Below the pieces are notes generated by a model. The model had not been told where the DNA came from, searched no databases, and worked only from the letters and a program-made list of their open reading frames with translations. From Chitinophagales bacterium (GTDB lineage: Bacteria > Bacteroidota > Bacteroidia > Chitinophagales > Chitinophagaceae), in assembly GCA_017303855.1 (NCBI GenBank), contig JAFLBL010000001.1, positions 501,978-565,977 of the forward strand: DNA of 64,000 bases, given 5' to 3'. Positions 18,226-26,154 of the stretch are shown one piece after another (the stretch's first letter is position 1; every line of letters begins with the position of its first letter). Both the position numbers and the translations under genes were made by a program.

Positions 18226-19353
18226 TCAGATCAACTGCTGCAACTTCTCCACCACAGCATCCACTTCCGCCATCGTATTATATTTGCTGAAGGAAAACCG
18301 TACAGGAACCCTGTTTGGATTGTTATTGATGGCGCGGATTACATGACTGCCGATATCGGCACCGCTGCTGCAGGCACTGCCTCCCGATGCACAAACACCC
18401 TGCATATCGAGACTGAATAAAATCATTTCCGACTTCTCTGTCTTGGGGAAAGACACATTGAGTACGGTATATAAACTCTGTCCCTTATAATCACCATTGA
18501 AAGCCACACCGGCAATATGTTTTTCCAGCTGCGCGATCATATATTCTTTCAGCGACCGGATATAGGCACTATCCTGCTCCATGGCCGCATCTGCCAGTTC
18601 CAGCGCTTTGGCAAAACCCACAATTCCATAGAGATTCTCAGTACCGGCCCGCATATTCCGTTCCTGCCCGCCGCCAAAAACAACCGGATTCACTTTAATA
18701 TTGTCATTTATATAAATGATCCCCACGCCTTTGGGGCCATGAAATTTATGACTGGCCGCTGTGGCAAAATGTACCGGATTTTTCCGTAAATCCATTTTGT
18801 AATGGCCAATGGTCTGCACCGTATCGGAGTGAAAAATGGCATTGTATTTTTTACAGATATCACCCGTAGCCTGTATATCCAGCAGGTTACCGATTTCATT
18901 ATTGGCATGCATCAGACTGACCAGGCACCGTTCGCTGTGTGCCGCCAGCTGCATCTCCAGATCGTCAGGGTCTATATGTCCATCCGGCAACAATTTCACA
19001 TAACTGCTGGTTACTTCGTCGTGATGATCCAGCTGTTCCACTGTATGTAAAACCGCATGATGTTCAATTGGAGATGTAATGATATGCCGGCAACCAAGAT
19101 CACGGATAGCCGATGTAATGGCCATATTATCACTTTCCGTACCACCGCTGGTAAAAAAAATCTCACCGGGATTAGCCTGCAGGATACGCGCTACAGTTTT
19201 GCGGGCGTTTTCAATGGCCAGTCTAGTTTCCCGGCCATAGGAATAAACGGAGGAAGGGTTGCCAAAATGAGTTGTCATATAAGGCATCATAGCATCCAGC
19301 ACTTCGGGTGCCAATGGCGTGGTAGCCGCATTATCAAAATAAATCCGGTTCAT
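18226..19353 (-). CDS. Cysteine desulfurase (class V aminotransferase fold, NifS/IscS-like)
   Basis: 375 aa. A PLP enzyme that takes sulfur from cysteine as a persulfide for Fe-S clusters, tRNA thiolation or cofactors. The motifs are YFDNAATTPLAPEVLDAM, FTSGGTESDN, the PLP lysine in ATAASHKFHGPKG, and the catalytic cysteine loop in GVCASGGSACSSG. It is compact compared with IscS (~400 aa) and resembles the NifS-like branch. No iscU or other suf/isc gene is adjacent, so its sulfur acceptor is unclear. It is divergent from the molybdenum hydroxylase genes, which need Fe-S clusters and, in this family, often a sulfurated cofactor. A link is possible but not shown. Confidence 0.9.
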   Translation of the reverse strand: MNRIYFDNAATTPLAPEVLDAMMPYMTTHFGNPSSVYSYGRETRLAIENARKTVARILQANPGEIFFTSGGTESDNMAITSAIRDLGCRHIITSPIEHHAVLHTVEQLDHHDEVTSSYVKLLPDGHIDPDDLEMQLAAHSERCLVSLMHANNEIGNLLDIQATGDICKKYNAIFHSDTVQTIGHYKMDLRKNPVHFATAASHKFHGPKGVGIIYINDNIKVNPVVFGGGQERNMRAGTENLYGIVGFAKALELADAAMEQDSAYIRSLKEYMIAQLEKHIAGVAFNGDYKGQSLYTVLNVSFPKTEKSEMILFSLDMQGVCASGGSACSSGADIGSHVIRAINNNPNRVPVRFSFSKYNTMAEVDAVVEKLQQLI

Positions 19354-19508
19354 ATTCAGGGAGAAATCAGGTGAAAAACAGGGGCAAAGGTAGGCAAACC
19401 GTACCGCTTGCCGAAACAGGGATAAGCTGGTCGTTTATTCATTTTAGTGACTGACTATTTTTTTATATCCGCCTTTTTATGAGTTAACTTTAGACATATT
19501 TACTGGTT

Positions 19509-20123
19509 ATGGAAAAACACGATCATTCCTGCCCCGGCAATAGCCGGCGCGAATTTATCAAAAAGTCGACGGCCCTCACTGCCATCAGTATGACCCCCGC
19601 TGCCATTGTAAAAGCAGGAGAAAATCATGAAGCAATCGCTTCTTTTTTTGAAAAGACCCCTTTACAAATGGAAGTAAACGGAAAAGCCGTTCAGGTCCTG
19701 GTGGATCCCGGTGTCAGTTTGCTGGATATGCTGCGGGAACAACTCGGTCTGACCGGTACCAAGAAAGGTTGCGACCAGGGACACTGCGGCGCCTGTATTG
19801 TACATGTGGATGATAAACGGGTTAATTCCTGTCTTACAGAAGCCGTCGATAATAACGGTAAAAAAATCACCACTATCGAAGGACTGGCATCGGGCGATAA
19901 ACTCCATCCCGTACAGGAAGCATTTATAAAACATGACGCTTTTCAGTGTGGCTATTGTACACCCGGCCAGATTATGTCGGCCGTAACCTGTATCCGCGAG
20001 GGACAGGCCGGCAGTGAAACCGAAATTCGGGAGTATATGAGCGACAATATCTGCCGGTGCGGCGCCTATCCCAATATTGTAGCAGCTATACTTGAAGCAA
20101 AAAACAGCGGACAAAAAATCTGA
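19509..20123 (+). CDS. Molybdenum hydroxylase [2Fe-2S] subunit with Tat-type signal
   Basis: 204 aa. Small iron-sulfur subunit of a xanthine dehydrogenase-family hydroxylase. The N-terminus has a twin-arginine-like signal (NSRREFIKKSTALTAIS), so export of the folded complex is expected. The plant-type [2Fe-2S] site is in GCDQGHCGACIVHVDDKRVNSC, where the Cys residues can be counted. The second site is FQCGYCTPGQ followed by NICRCGAYPN. It is followed 27 nt later by the large subunit, so they are co-transcribed. It resembles PaoA/IorA-type subunits. The FAD subunit usually present in XDH/PaoABC is missing here. Confidence 0.92.
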   Translation: MEKHDHSCPGNSRREFIKKSTALTAISMTPAAIVKAGENHEAIASFFEKTPLQMEVNGKAVQVLVDPGVSLLDMLREQLGLTGTKKGCDQGHCGACIVHVDDKRVNSCLTEAVDNNGKKITTIEGLASGDKLHPVQEAFIKHDAFQCGYCTPGQIMSAVTCIREGQAGSETEIREYMSDNICRCGAYPNIVAAILEAKNSGQKI

Positions 20124-20150
20124 TCATTCAAACACCTGTAATTCCTGTTT

Positions 20151-22379
20151 ATGGATAAGGAAAAATTATATACAGCTACTGCCGGAGATGATGATGACCG
20201 GGTGGATGGCATTGAGAAAGTGACCGGAAGAGCCAAATACACAGCCGATCATCATCCGGAAAATATGGCCTATGCCGTATTTGTAACCAGTACGATAACA
20301 CGTGGTGCGGTAAAAAATTTTATACTCAGTGAAGCCCGTAATGCACCGGGTGTACTGGAAATTATCACGCACCTGAACTGCCCCCCCATTCCCGGTTTCC
20401 GGCCATGGGCCAAAGACCCCGCTAAAAAAGGATTTGAGTGGCGCGGTTTAAAACCATTCGACACCAACCTGGTGTATTATTACGGGCAACCGATTGCCCT
20501 GGTGATAGCGAGTACCTGGGAGAAAGCGGTTAATGCCGCTGCCCTGGTGAAAGCGGACTATATCACGGAAGAAGCGGAAACCGATTTTGAAAAATTCAGA
20601 AAAGAGCCGGGAAAACTAAAACCTTCGGGTGAATATAAACGGGGGGAAGCAGATGCCTATAAGCAGGCAGATGTATTTGTGGAGAACGAATACCACATGC
20701 CGGTGGAAACCCACAACCCGATCGAACTGCACGCCACGATCGCCATCTGGGAAGGAAATGAGAAACTGACCGTGTACGATAAATCTCAGGGCCCTAAAGG
20801 CACGCAATCGGAACTGGCACGTAATTTCGGGCTGGAGGAAAAGAATGTCCGGGTTATTACTAAATACCTGGGCGGAGCATTCGGCTCTTCTCTCCGTAGC
20901 TGGCCGCATGTGGCAGCCGCCTGTATCGCTGCCAAAATGGTAAAAAGACCGGTACGTTTGCAGTTAACCCGTCGACAGATGTTTACAATGGTCGGTTACA
21001 GGCCGATGTCATGGCAGAAAATTGCCATTGGTGCCATGAAAGACGGCAAGCTGACCGGTATTACTCATCATGCAATCAGCAATACATCCCGATATGAGGA
21101 TTTCCGCGAGGGCATTGTTAATGCTTCACAATATTTATATGACTGTCCGAATGTAAATACCTCTTATAAAATACTTCCACTTGACATCAACACCCCGACC
21201 TGGATGAGGGGGCCGGGCGAAGCCTCCGGCGCTTTTGCCCTCGAATGTGCACTGGATGAACTGGCCTATAAACTGAATATGGATCCGGTGGAATTACGGA
21301 TAATAAACCATGCCGAGCTGCATCCGGTCAGTAAATTGCCCTGGTCCAGTAAATTCCTGAAAGAATGTTACGACAAAGGCAGGGAACTGGTGGGCTGGTC
21401 AAAACGTGCGACCACTCCACGCAGTATTACTGAGGAGGGCAAGCTGATCGGATACGGTATGGGTGGCGGAGTCTTCGGCGCTTCACGGGGAAATGCAACG
21501 GTAAAAGCGGTATTCACAGGCGAAGGCAAACTCACCCTGTACAGTGCCGTTAGTGATATGGGCCCGGGCACAGCAACGGCCATGGTCAATATTGCTGCAG
21601 ATGTATTAGAAATACCCGTAGCAAAAATCAGTTTCCTGCTGGGCGATACAGAGTTTCCGCCCGGCCCCACCCAGGGCGGATCGACCACTACCTCTACAAT
21701 GGGTACGGCTGTGAACCTGGTTTGTGAGATGCTCAAGACCCAGTTACTGGAACTAGCTACACAACCCACAGCCTGGTTCAGCGGAATGACTACTTCCGAC
21801 CTGGCATTTACTAACGGATATGTATACTCAAAAAATGACGGGACTAAAAAAATCAGTTTAGGCGATCTGGTAAAAGCCAGTGGCAAACCACAGTTGGAAA
21901 TAATCAAGGAATCGGGGCCTGATCCTGCTGTCCGGAGTAAATATGCCATGAATTCCTTCTCCGCCCATTTTGTAAAAGTGGCTATAGATCCTGCCACCGG
22001 AGCCATTGAATTGAAGAAAGTGGTATGTACCGGCGATGGCGGTAAAATCGTAAGTCCGAAAACCGCGCGTAGCCAGATGATTGGAGGTGCCGTTGGAGGC
22101 ATCGGTATGGCGCTTACGGAAGAGGCCCTGGTGGATACCAAAACAGGTAAATACCTCAATGACACCCTCGGTTCCTATATTGTACCCCGTCACAGGGATG
22201 TCCCGTTTATCGATACCTGGTTCCCGGATAAACCGGATCCGGTGATCAACCCAATGGGTTCCAAGGGTGTTGGGGAAATAGCCCTGGTGGGGTTCGCTGC
22301 TGCTGTTGCCAACGCGGTGTTTAATGCCACAGGCAAAAGAATCACTTCATTACCGATTAAACCCTCCATGCTTAAGTAA
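20151..22379 (+). CDS. Molybdenum hydroxylase molybdopterin-binding subunit (xanthine dehydrogenase family)
   Basis: 742 aa. Catalytic subunit that hydroxylates aldehydes or N-heterocycles using water. Typical signatures are VTGRAKYTADH at the start, the Moco-contact regions GGAFGSS and RGPGEASGAFALECALDELA, GPTQGGSTTTSTMGTAVN, and the catalytic Glu in MGSKGVGEIALVGFAAAVANA near the end. It lacks its own Tat signal and would be carried by the small subunit. The substrate cannot be told; relation to PaoC or IorB types is possible. Electrons may go to a cytochrome or other carrier, since no FAD subunit is encoded next to it. Confidence 0.92.
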   Translation: MDKEKLYTATAGDDDDRVDGIEKVTGRAKYTADHHPENMAYAVFVTSTITRGAVKNFILSEARNAPGVLEIITHLNCPPIPGFRPWAKDPAKKGFEWRGLKPFDTNLVYYYGQPIALVIASTWEKAVNAAALVKADYITEEAETDFEKFRKEPGKLKPSGEYKRGEADAYKQADVFVENEYHMPVETHNPIELHATIAIWEGNEKLTVYDKSQGPKGTQSELARNFGLEEKNVRVITKYLGGAFGSSLRSWPHVAAACIAAKMVKRPVRLQLTRRQMFTMVGYRPMSWQKIAIGAMKDGKLTGITHHAISNTSRYEDFREGIVNASQYLYDCPNVNTSYKILPLDINTPTWMRGPGEASGAFALECALDELAYKLNMDPVELRIINHAELHPVSKLPWSSKFLKECYDKGRELVGWSKRATTPRSITEEGKLIGYGMGGGVFGASRGNATVKAVFTGEGKLTLYSAVSDMGPGTATAMVNIAADVLEIPVAKISFLLGDTEFPPGPTQGGSTTTSTMGTAVNLVCEMLKTQLLELATQPTAWFSGMTTSDLAFTNGYVYSKNDGTKKISLGDLVKASGKPQLEIIKESGPDPAVRSKYAMNSFSAHFVKVAIDPATGAIELKKVVCTGDGGKIVSPKTARSQMIGGAVGGIGMALTEEALVDTKTGKYLNDTLGSYIVPRHRDVPFIDTWFPDKPDPVINPMGSKGVGEIALVGFAAAVANAVFNATGKRITSLPIKPSMLK

Positions 22380-22390
22380 AAAAAAATATC

Positions 22391-22873
22391 ATGAAATGTA
22401 GTTTGTTAATTTTCCTGCTGACATTTTTTTCATTTGTACATACGGCGGCTCAATACACAGGTACGACGATAGAATTCAGAAAATCATTCTGGAGTACAGG
22501 ATTTTATCAGCAAAATGAAAAACTCAGCAATACACGGTTAAAAGAAATCATGTCCGCGAATCCTGCAGCGCTGGCCGAGTTAAAAAAAGCAAAGACGAAC
22601 CAGGCTTTCTCTGGTATCTTTTCAGGTGTCGGCGGATTCCTGATTGGCTGGCCAATTGGCACTGCCGCCGGTGGAGGTGATCCAAAATGGGCAATGGCCG
22701 GCATCGGTGCAGGTCTGATCGTGGCAGCCATCCCATTCGAAATTGCCTTTACCAAAAAAGCCCGCAGTGCGGTGAAACTGTATAACAATAGTTCAGGAAA
22801 ATCAGCTGTTCTTCAACCGCATTGGCGGGCCGGGTTCACTGCAAATGGCATGGGGCTCAGGATGTCGTTTTGA
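22391..22873 (+). CDS. Hypothetical secreted or membrane protein with glycine-rich hydrophobic hairpin
   Basis: 160 aa, not recognised. It has a signal peptide (CSLLIFLLTFFSFVHTAAQ). A small extracytoplasmic segment is followed by two hydrophobic Gly/Ala-rich stretches (FSGVGGFLIGWPIGTAAGGG and MAGIGAGLIVAAIPFEIAF) that could form a membrane hairpin. It starts 11 nt after the large hydroxylase subunit, so it may be in that operon. That is not strong evidence of shared function. A terminator follows at 22911-22939. Confidence 0.65.
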   Translation: MKCSLLIFLLTFFSFVHTAAQYTGTTIEFRKSFWSTGFYQQNEKLSNTRLKEIMSANPAALAELKKAKTNQAFSGIFSGVGGFLIGWPIGTAAGGGDPKWAMAGIGAGLIVAAIPFEIAFTKKARSAVKLYNNSSGKSAVLQPHWRAGFTANGMGLRMSF

Positions 22874-22910
22874 AAAGACATTGTTCAACACTTTCAGGTT
22901 TAAAAGCAAA

Positions 22911-22939
22911 AAGCGCTGTTACCCAAGGTAGCAGCGCTT
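22911..22939. terminator. Bidirectional terminator between convergent genes
   Basis: A 13-bp stem with one G.T pair (AAGCGCTGTTACC with GGTAGCAGCGCTT) closes a CAA loop between the hypothetical gene and the phosphohexomutase gene. Confidence 0.8.
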
Positions 22940-22958
22940 ATTCTTTTCCATTTAATCT

Positions 22959-24338
22959 TCAGCTGAATTCCCGGATATCCCGCATCAGCTGACCGGCAAT
23001 ATTATTAGCCTTGGTTTCGAAATCACTTTCGGCATAAATGCGGATGATGGGCTCGGTGTTTGAGGTACGCAGGTGTACCCAGTCATTGTCAAATTCTATT
23101 TTCAAACCATCCTCCGTATTGATGGGCTGGTTTTTATACTTCGCCTTTATCTTGTCAAAAATCCCCGGCACATCCACACCGGCCTGTAATTCAATTTTGT
23201 TCTTCGAAATAAAATAATCCGGATAGGTGCCCCGCAGTAATTTGATCCCCTTCTTCTGCTCAGCCAGATGACTTAAGAATAACCCGATACCGATCAGCGC
23301 ATCGCGCCCGTAATGAAAATCGGGCACAATTATACCGCCATTACCTTCTCCGCCAATAACGGCACTGGTCTCCTTCATTTTCTTTACCACATTCACTTCT
23401 CCCACTGATGAAGGAGTATAAGTACCACCGTGTTTTATGGTAACTTCTTTAAGTGCCTTGGTACTGCTCATATTACTGACCGTATTGCCTTTCCGTTTGC
23501 TTAATACATAATCTGCCACGGCCACCAGGGTATACTCCTCTCCGAATAAGGTGCCGTCTTCATTCACAAAACACAGCCGATCCACATCCGGATCCACTGC
23601 AATACCCAGATCTGCCTGTTGCTTTACCACTTCATTGCATAACTGGGATAAATGTTCCGGCAACGGTTCCGGATTATGGGCAAACTTTCCATTGACTTCC
23701 CCGTTCAGTACGATAATATCATTTACACCCAGTGCCTTTAATAAGGCCGGCACAAATGTGGCCCCCGTTGAATTAATCGCATCCACGACTACTTTAAAAT
23801 TCATGCCTGCAATCGCGGGTACATTTACCAGCGGGTACTGCAGGATGGCTTCTATGTGTTTTTGACCAAAACTGTCATCCACTGTTACCGTGCCCAGTTT
23901 ATCCACAGCGGCAAAAGAAAATTCCTCCCTGGCTGCCAGTTCCAGTACCCTTGCACCGGTTTCAGCGGAAATAAATTCACCCTTTTCATTCAACAGTTTC
24001 AGGGCATTCCATTCTTTTGGATTATGGCTGGCCGTAAGGATAATTCCCCCGTCTGCACCCGCCATAGTCACCGCCATTTCAACGGTTGGCGTGGTAGATA
24101 ATCCCAGGTCAATTACATCAATCCCCAAACCAGTCAGCGTATTGATTACCAACTGCTGTACCATATATCCGCTGATCCGTCCGTCGCGGCCGATTACAAT
24201 TTTTGCCCCGCTTTTCCCTTCTGCCAGGATGGTACCGAACGCCGCTGCAAATTTCACCACATCCACCGGGGTCAGGTTATCTCCCGGTTTACCCCCAATT
24301 GTCCCCCTGATTCCTGAAATACTCTTGATTAATGCCAC
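22959..24338 (-). CDS. glmM: Phosphohexomutase, probably phosphoglucosamine mutase
   Basis: Alpha-D-phosphohexomutase family, about 459 aa. The GTG start at 24338 (ALIKSISGIRGTIGG) fits the family. A longer frame would run into the divergent methyltransferase promoter. The active-site Ser loop is LTASHNPKEWNALK, the metal loop is VDPDVDRL, the sugar loop is GEGNGGI, and the phosphate-binding C-terminal loop is RTSNTEPIIRIYAE. These loops fit GlmM (glucosamine-6-P to glucosamine-1-P, cell wall precursor) or a phosphomannomutase. GEGNGG rather than GEMSGH favours GlmM or its archaeal-type relatives. The exact substrate is inferred. Confidence 0.85.
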   Translation of the reverse strand: MALIKSISGIRGTIGGKPGDNLTPVDVVKFAAAFGTILAEGKSGAKIVIGRDGRISGYMVQQLVINTLTGLGIDVIDLGLSTTPTVEMAVTMAGADGGIILTASHNPKEWNALKLLNEKGEFISAETGARVLELAAREEFSFAAVDKLGTVTVDDSFGQKHIEAILQYPLVNVPAIAGMNFKVVVDAINSTGATFVPALLKALGVNDIIVLNGEVNGKFAHNPEPLPEHLSQLCNEVVKQQADLGIAVDPDVDRLCFVNEDGTLFGEEYTLVAVADYVLSKRKGNTVSNMSSTKALKEVTIKHGGTYTPSSVGEVNVVKKMKETSAVIGGEGNGGIIVPDFHYGRDALIGIGLFLSHLAEQKKGIKLLRGTYPDYFISKNKIELQAGVDVPGIFDKIKAKYKNQPINTEDGLKIEFDNDWVHLRTSNTEPIIRIYAESDFETKANNIAGQLMRDIREFS

Positions 24339-24417
24339 TGTTAATTTTTTAGTGCGCAAAAATACGTATTTCAGATTCAACGCATTTTTCTCTCCCTCCT
24401 GCTTATTTTTGCCGCTT

Positions 24418-25152
24418 ATGGAAAATGCCTGGTACAAGGATTGGTTCAATTCCGATTACTATCACAAATTATACTTCGAAAGAGACGAAGAGGAAGCCGC
24501 GGCATTCATACATGAACTGATCCGTAAACTGCAACCCGCCCCCGGCAGCAGGATGCTGGACGTAGCCTGCGGTAAAGGCAGACATAGTATAACCCTGGCG
24601 GCAGCGGGATACCGGGTAACGGGAATTGACATTTCGCCGGACAGTATCGCTGAAGCTAAAAAAGCGGAACAGGAAAACCTGGACTTCTTTGTTCACGATA
24701 TGCGGCTCCCGTTCTGCAGCAACTATTTCGACTATGCATTTAATTTCTTCACCAGCTTTGGTTATTTCCGGACGCAGCGCGAACATGACGCGGCCATACG
24801 TACCATTGCGCAAAGCTTGAAAAAGGACGGCTGTTTTGTAATCGATTACCTGAATGTACACCATGCAGAACAGCAACGGGTACATAATGAGAAGCGGGAA
24901 ATAGAGGGCACTTTGTATGAGATACATCGCTGGGATGACGACAGGCATTTCTACAAAAAAATCACGGTACACGATTCCGGATTAAAACAACCACTTAGCT
25001 ATACGGAAAAAGTGGCCAAATTTTCCCTGGGTGATTTTAATGACATGCTCAGTTACCAGGGCCTGCAGGTACAGGAGGTTTTTGGCGATTACCGTTTTGG
25101 TCACTATGATGTACAACAATCTCCCCGGCTTGTCATACTCGCTAAAAAATAA
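24418..25152 (+). CDS. Class I SAM-dependent methyltransferase
   Basis: 244 aa from the ATG at 24418 (ENAWYKDWFNSDYYHKLYF); upstream in-frame sequence is antisense to the mutase gene. The SAM-binding motif I is SRMLDVACGKGRHSITLA, motif II follows as VTGIDISPDSIAEAK, and the acidic loop is FFVHDMRLPF. The family (Methyltransf_25/11-like) is broad and the substrate cannot be read. It lies 79 nt from the divergent mutase gene and 14 nt before the next gene on the same strand. Confidence 0.88.
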   Translation: MENAWYKDWFNSDYYHKLYFERDEEEAAAFIHELIRKLQPAPGSRMLDVACGKGRHSITLAAAGYRVTGIDISPDSIAEAKKAEQENLDFFVHDMRLPFCSNYFDYAFNFFTSFGYFRTQREHDAAIRTIAQSLKKDGCFVIDYLNVHHAEQQRVHNEKREIEGTLYEIHRWDDDRHFYKKITVHDSGLKQPLSYTEKVAKFSLGDFNDMLSYQGLQVQEVFGDYRFGHYDVQQSPRLVILAKK

Positions 25153-25166
25153 TGTACTTTTAAAAT

Positions 25167-26153
25167 ATGTCTGAAAAAATGTATCCTTTTTTTATCCGGG
25201 TTGATAACCCCTGCCAGGAAAAATGGGAAACGATGACATCCGTCACTGATGCACGATTTTGCGCGCATTGCAATAAAAAAGTGGTTGATTTCTCAATATT
25301 GAGCGATGATGAAGTAAGGATACGGTTGCAGGACAAGATTGAATTACCCTGTGGCCGTTTTAAAAACAGCCAGTTGAACCGCCTTATTGGTGGATCAGTC
25401 ACACAGCCGGTTGTAAAATCCGGAAACAATCTGGCCCGTGCCGCCACAGTACTCACACTGCTCAGCTTACAAATAACGGCAGCTTCATCCATGTACCGTA
25501 ACAATGCAGCAATCCCCGCACATTTTCAGGCTGTACCCTGTTCATATGCCGGAGATACCATTCGCATCACGGGGTTGGTAAAAGACCAGAGCGGAAAGCC
25601 ACTGGCCCGGGCAGAAATAGCATTTGATGGAAAACTCATAGGCATATCAGATCATAATGGTCAGTTCTCCTTTGAACTTCCCAATCCCGGAAACATCCGT
25701 ATGAAAAGCTACCTTTTATCAGCCGGATTTCCCGGACTGCAGACTACAACCAGAAGTTTTCATCCGGTAATGGGTTCCACCAGTTTTGAATTTACACTCT
25801 ATGAACCTGCCGGAGAAGGTTCTTTTCATACGATGGGCATACCGTATTTGGAAAACCGGATCGATCCTCTCCTGCTGACATTCAGAAAAAATGATGCCAT
25901 CCTGAAAGAAGATACCAGAAAAGCCTTGACAGAACTCAGTTTGCAATTGAAAAATGATCCAAGGATACATATTGATATCATTTCATCCGGACAAAAAACG
26001 GCTGCGCAAACCGAGCTGAAAATAAGACAAGCTATCACACGTTATTTGGTAGAAAATGAAGGTATCTCACCCGAGCGCTTTCATTATCCGGCCAGTGACA
26101 ACAACCTGCAGAAGGCTTATACAATCCGGATACGCCAATCGGCCATGGAATAA
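25167..26153 (+). CDS. Multidomain hypothetical: Cys-rich head, carboxypeptidase-regulatory-like domain, OmpA-like tail
   Basis: 328 aa. The N-terminus (MSEKMYPFFIRVDNPCQEKW, then DARFCAHCNKKVVDFSILSDDEV) is a conserved Bacteroidota head with CxxC and further Cys, probably binding a metal. A hydrophobic segment follows near 90-112. Residues about 128-195 form a carboxypeptidase regulatory-like fold (GLVKDQSGKPLARAEIAFDG, ISDHNGQFSFELP). The end (about 235-328: LTFRKNDAILKEDTRKALTELSLQLKNDPRIHIDI) looks like a weak OmpA-type domain. It is probably an envelope-facing membrane protein of unknown role. The stop is one base from the end of the convergent sulfatase gene. Confidence 0.7.
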   Translation: MSEKMYPFFIRVDNPCQEKWETMTSVTDARFCAHCNKKVVDFSILSDDEVRIRLQDKIELPCGRFKNSQLNRLIGGSVTQPVVKSGNNLARAATVLTLLSLQITAASSMYRNNAAIPAHFQAVPCSYAGDTIRITGLVKDQSGKPLARAEIAFDGKLIGISDHNGQFSFELPNPGNIRMKSYLLSAGFPGLQTTTRSFHPVMGSTSFEFTLYEPAGEGSFHTMGIPYLENRIDPLLLTFRKNDAILKEDTRKALTELSLQLKNDPRIHIDIISSGQKTAAQTELKIRQAITRYLVENEGISPERFHYPASDNNLQKAYTIRIRQSAME

Positions 26154-26154
26154 A

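Noticed and set aside
21368..22165. Minus-strand ORF of 265 aa over the molybdenum hydroxylase gene
   Set aside because: It is a shadow of a conserved gene in another frame with no recognisable motif. The same holds for minus-strand frames over fhs, ilvD and acnA.
23890..24417. Long N-terminal extension of the methyltransferase
   Set aside because: The frame lies antisense over the coding part of the phosphohexomutase and has Ser/Pro-rich shadow composition. The ATG at 24418 starts a normal methyltransferase.
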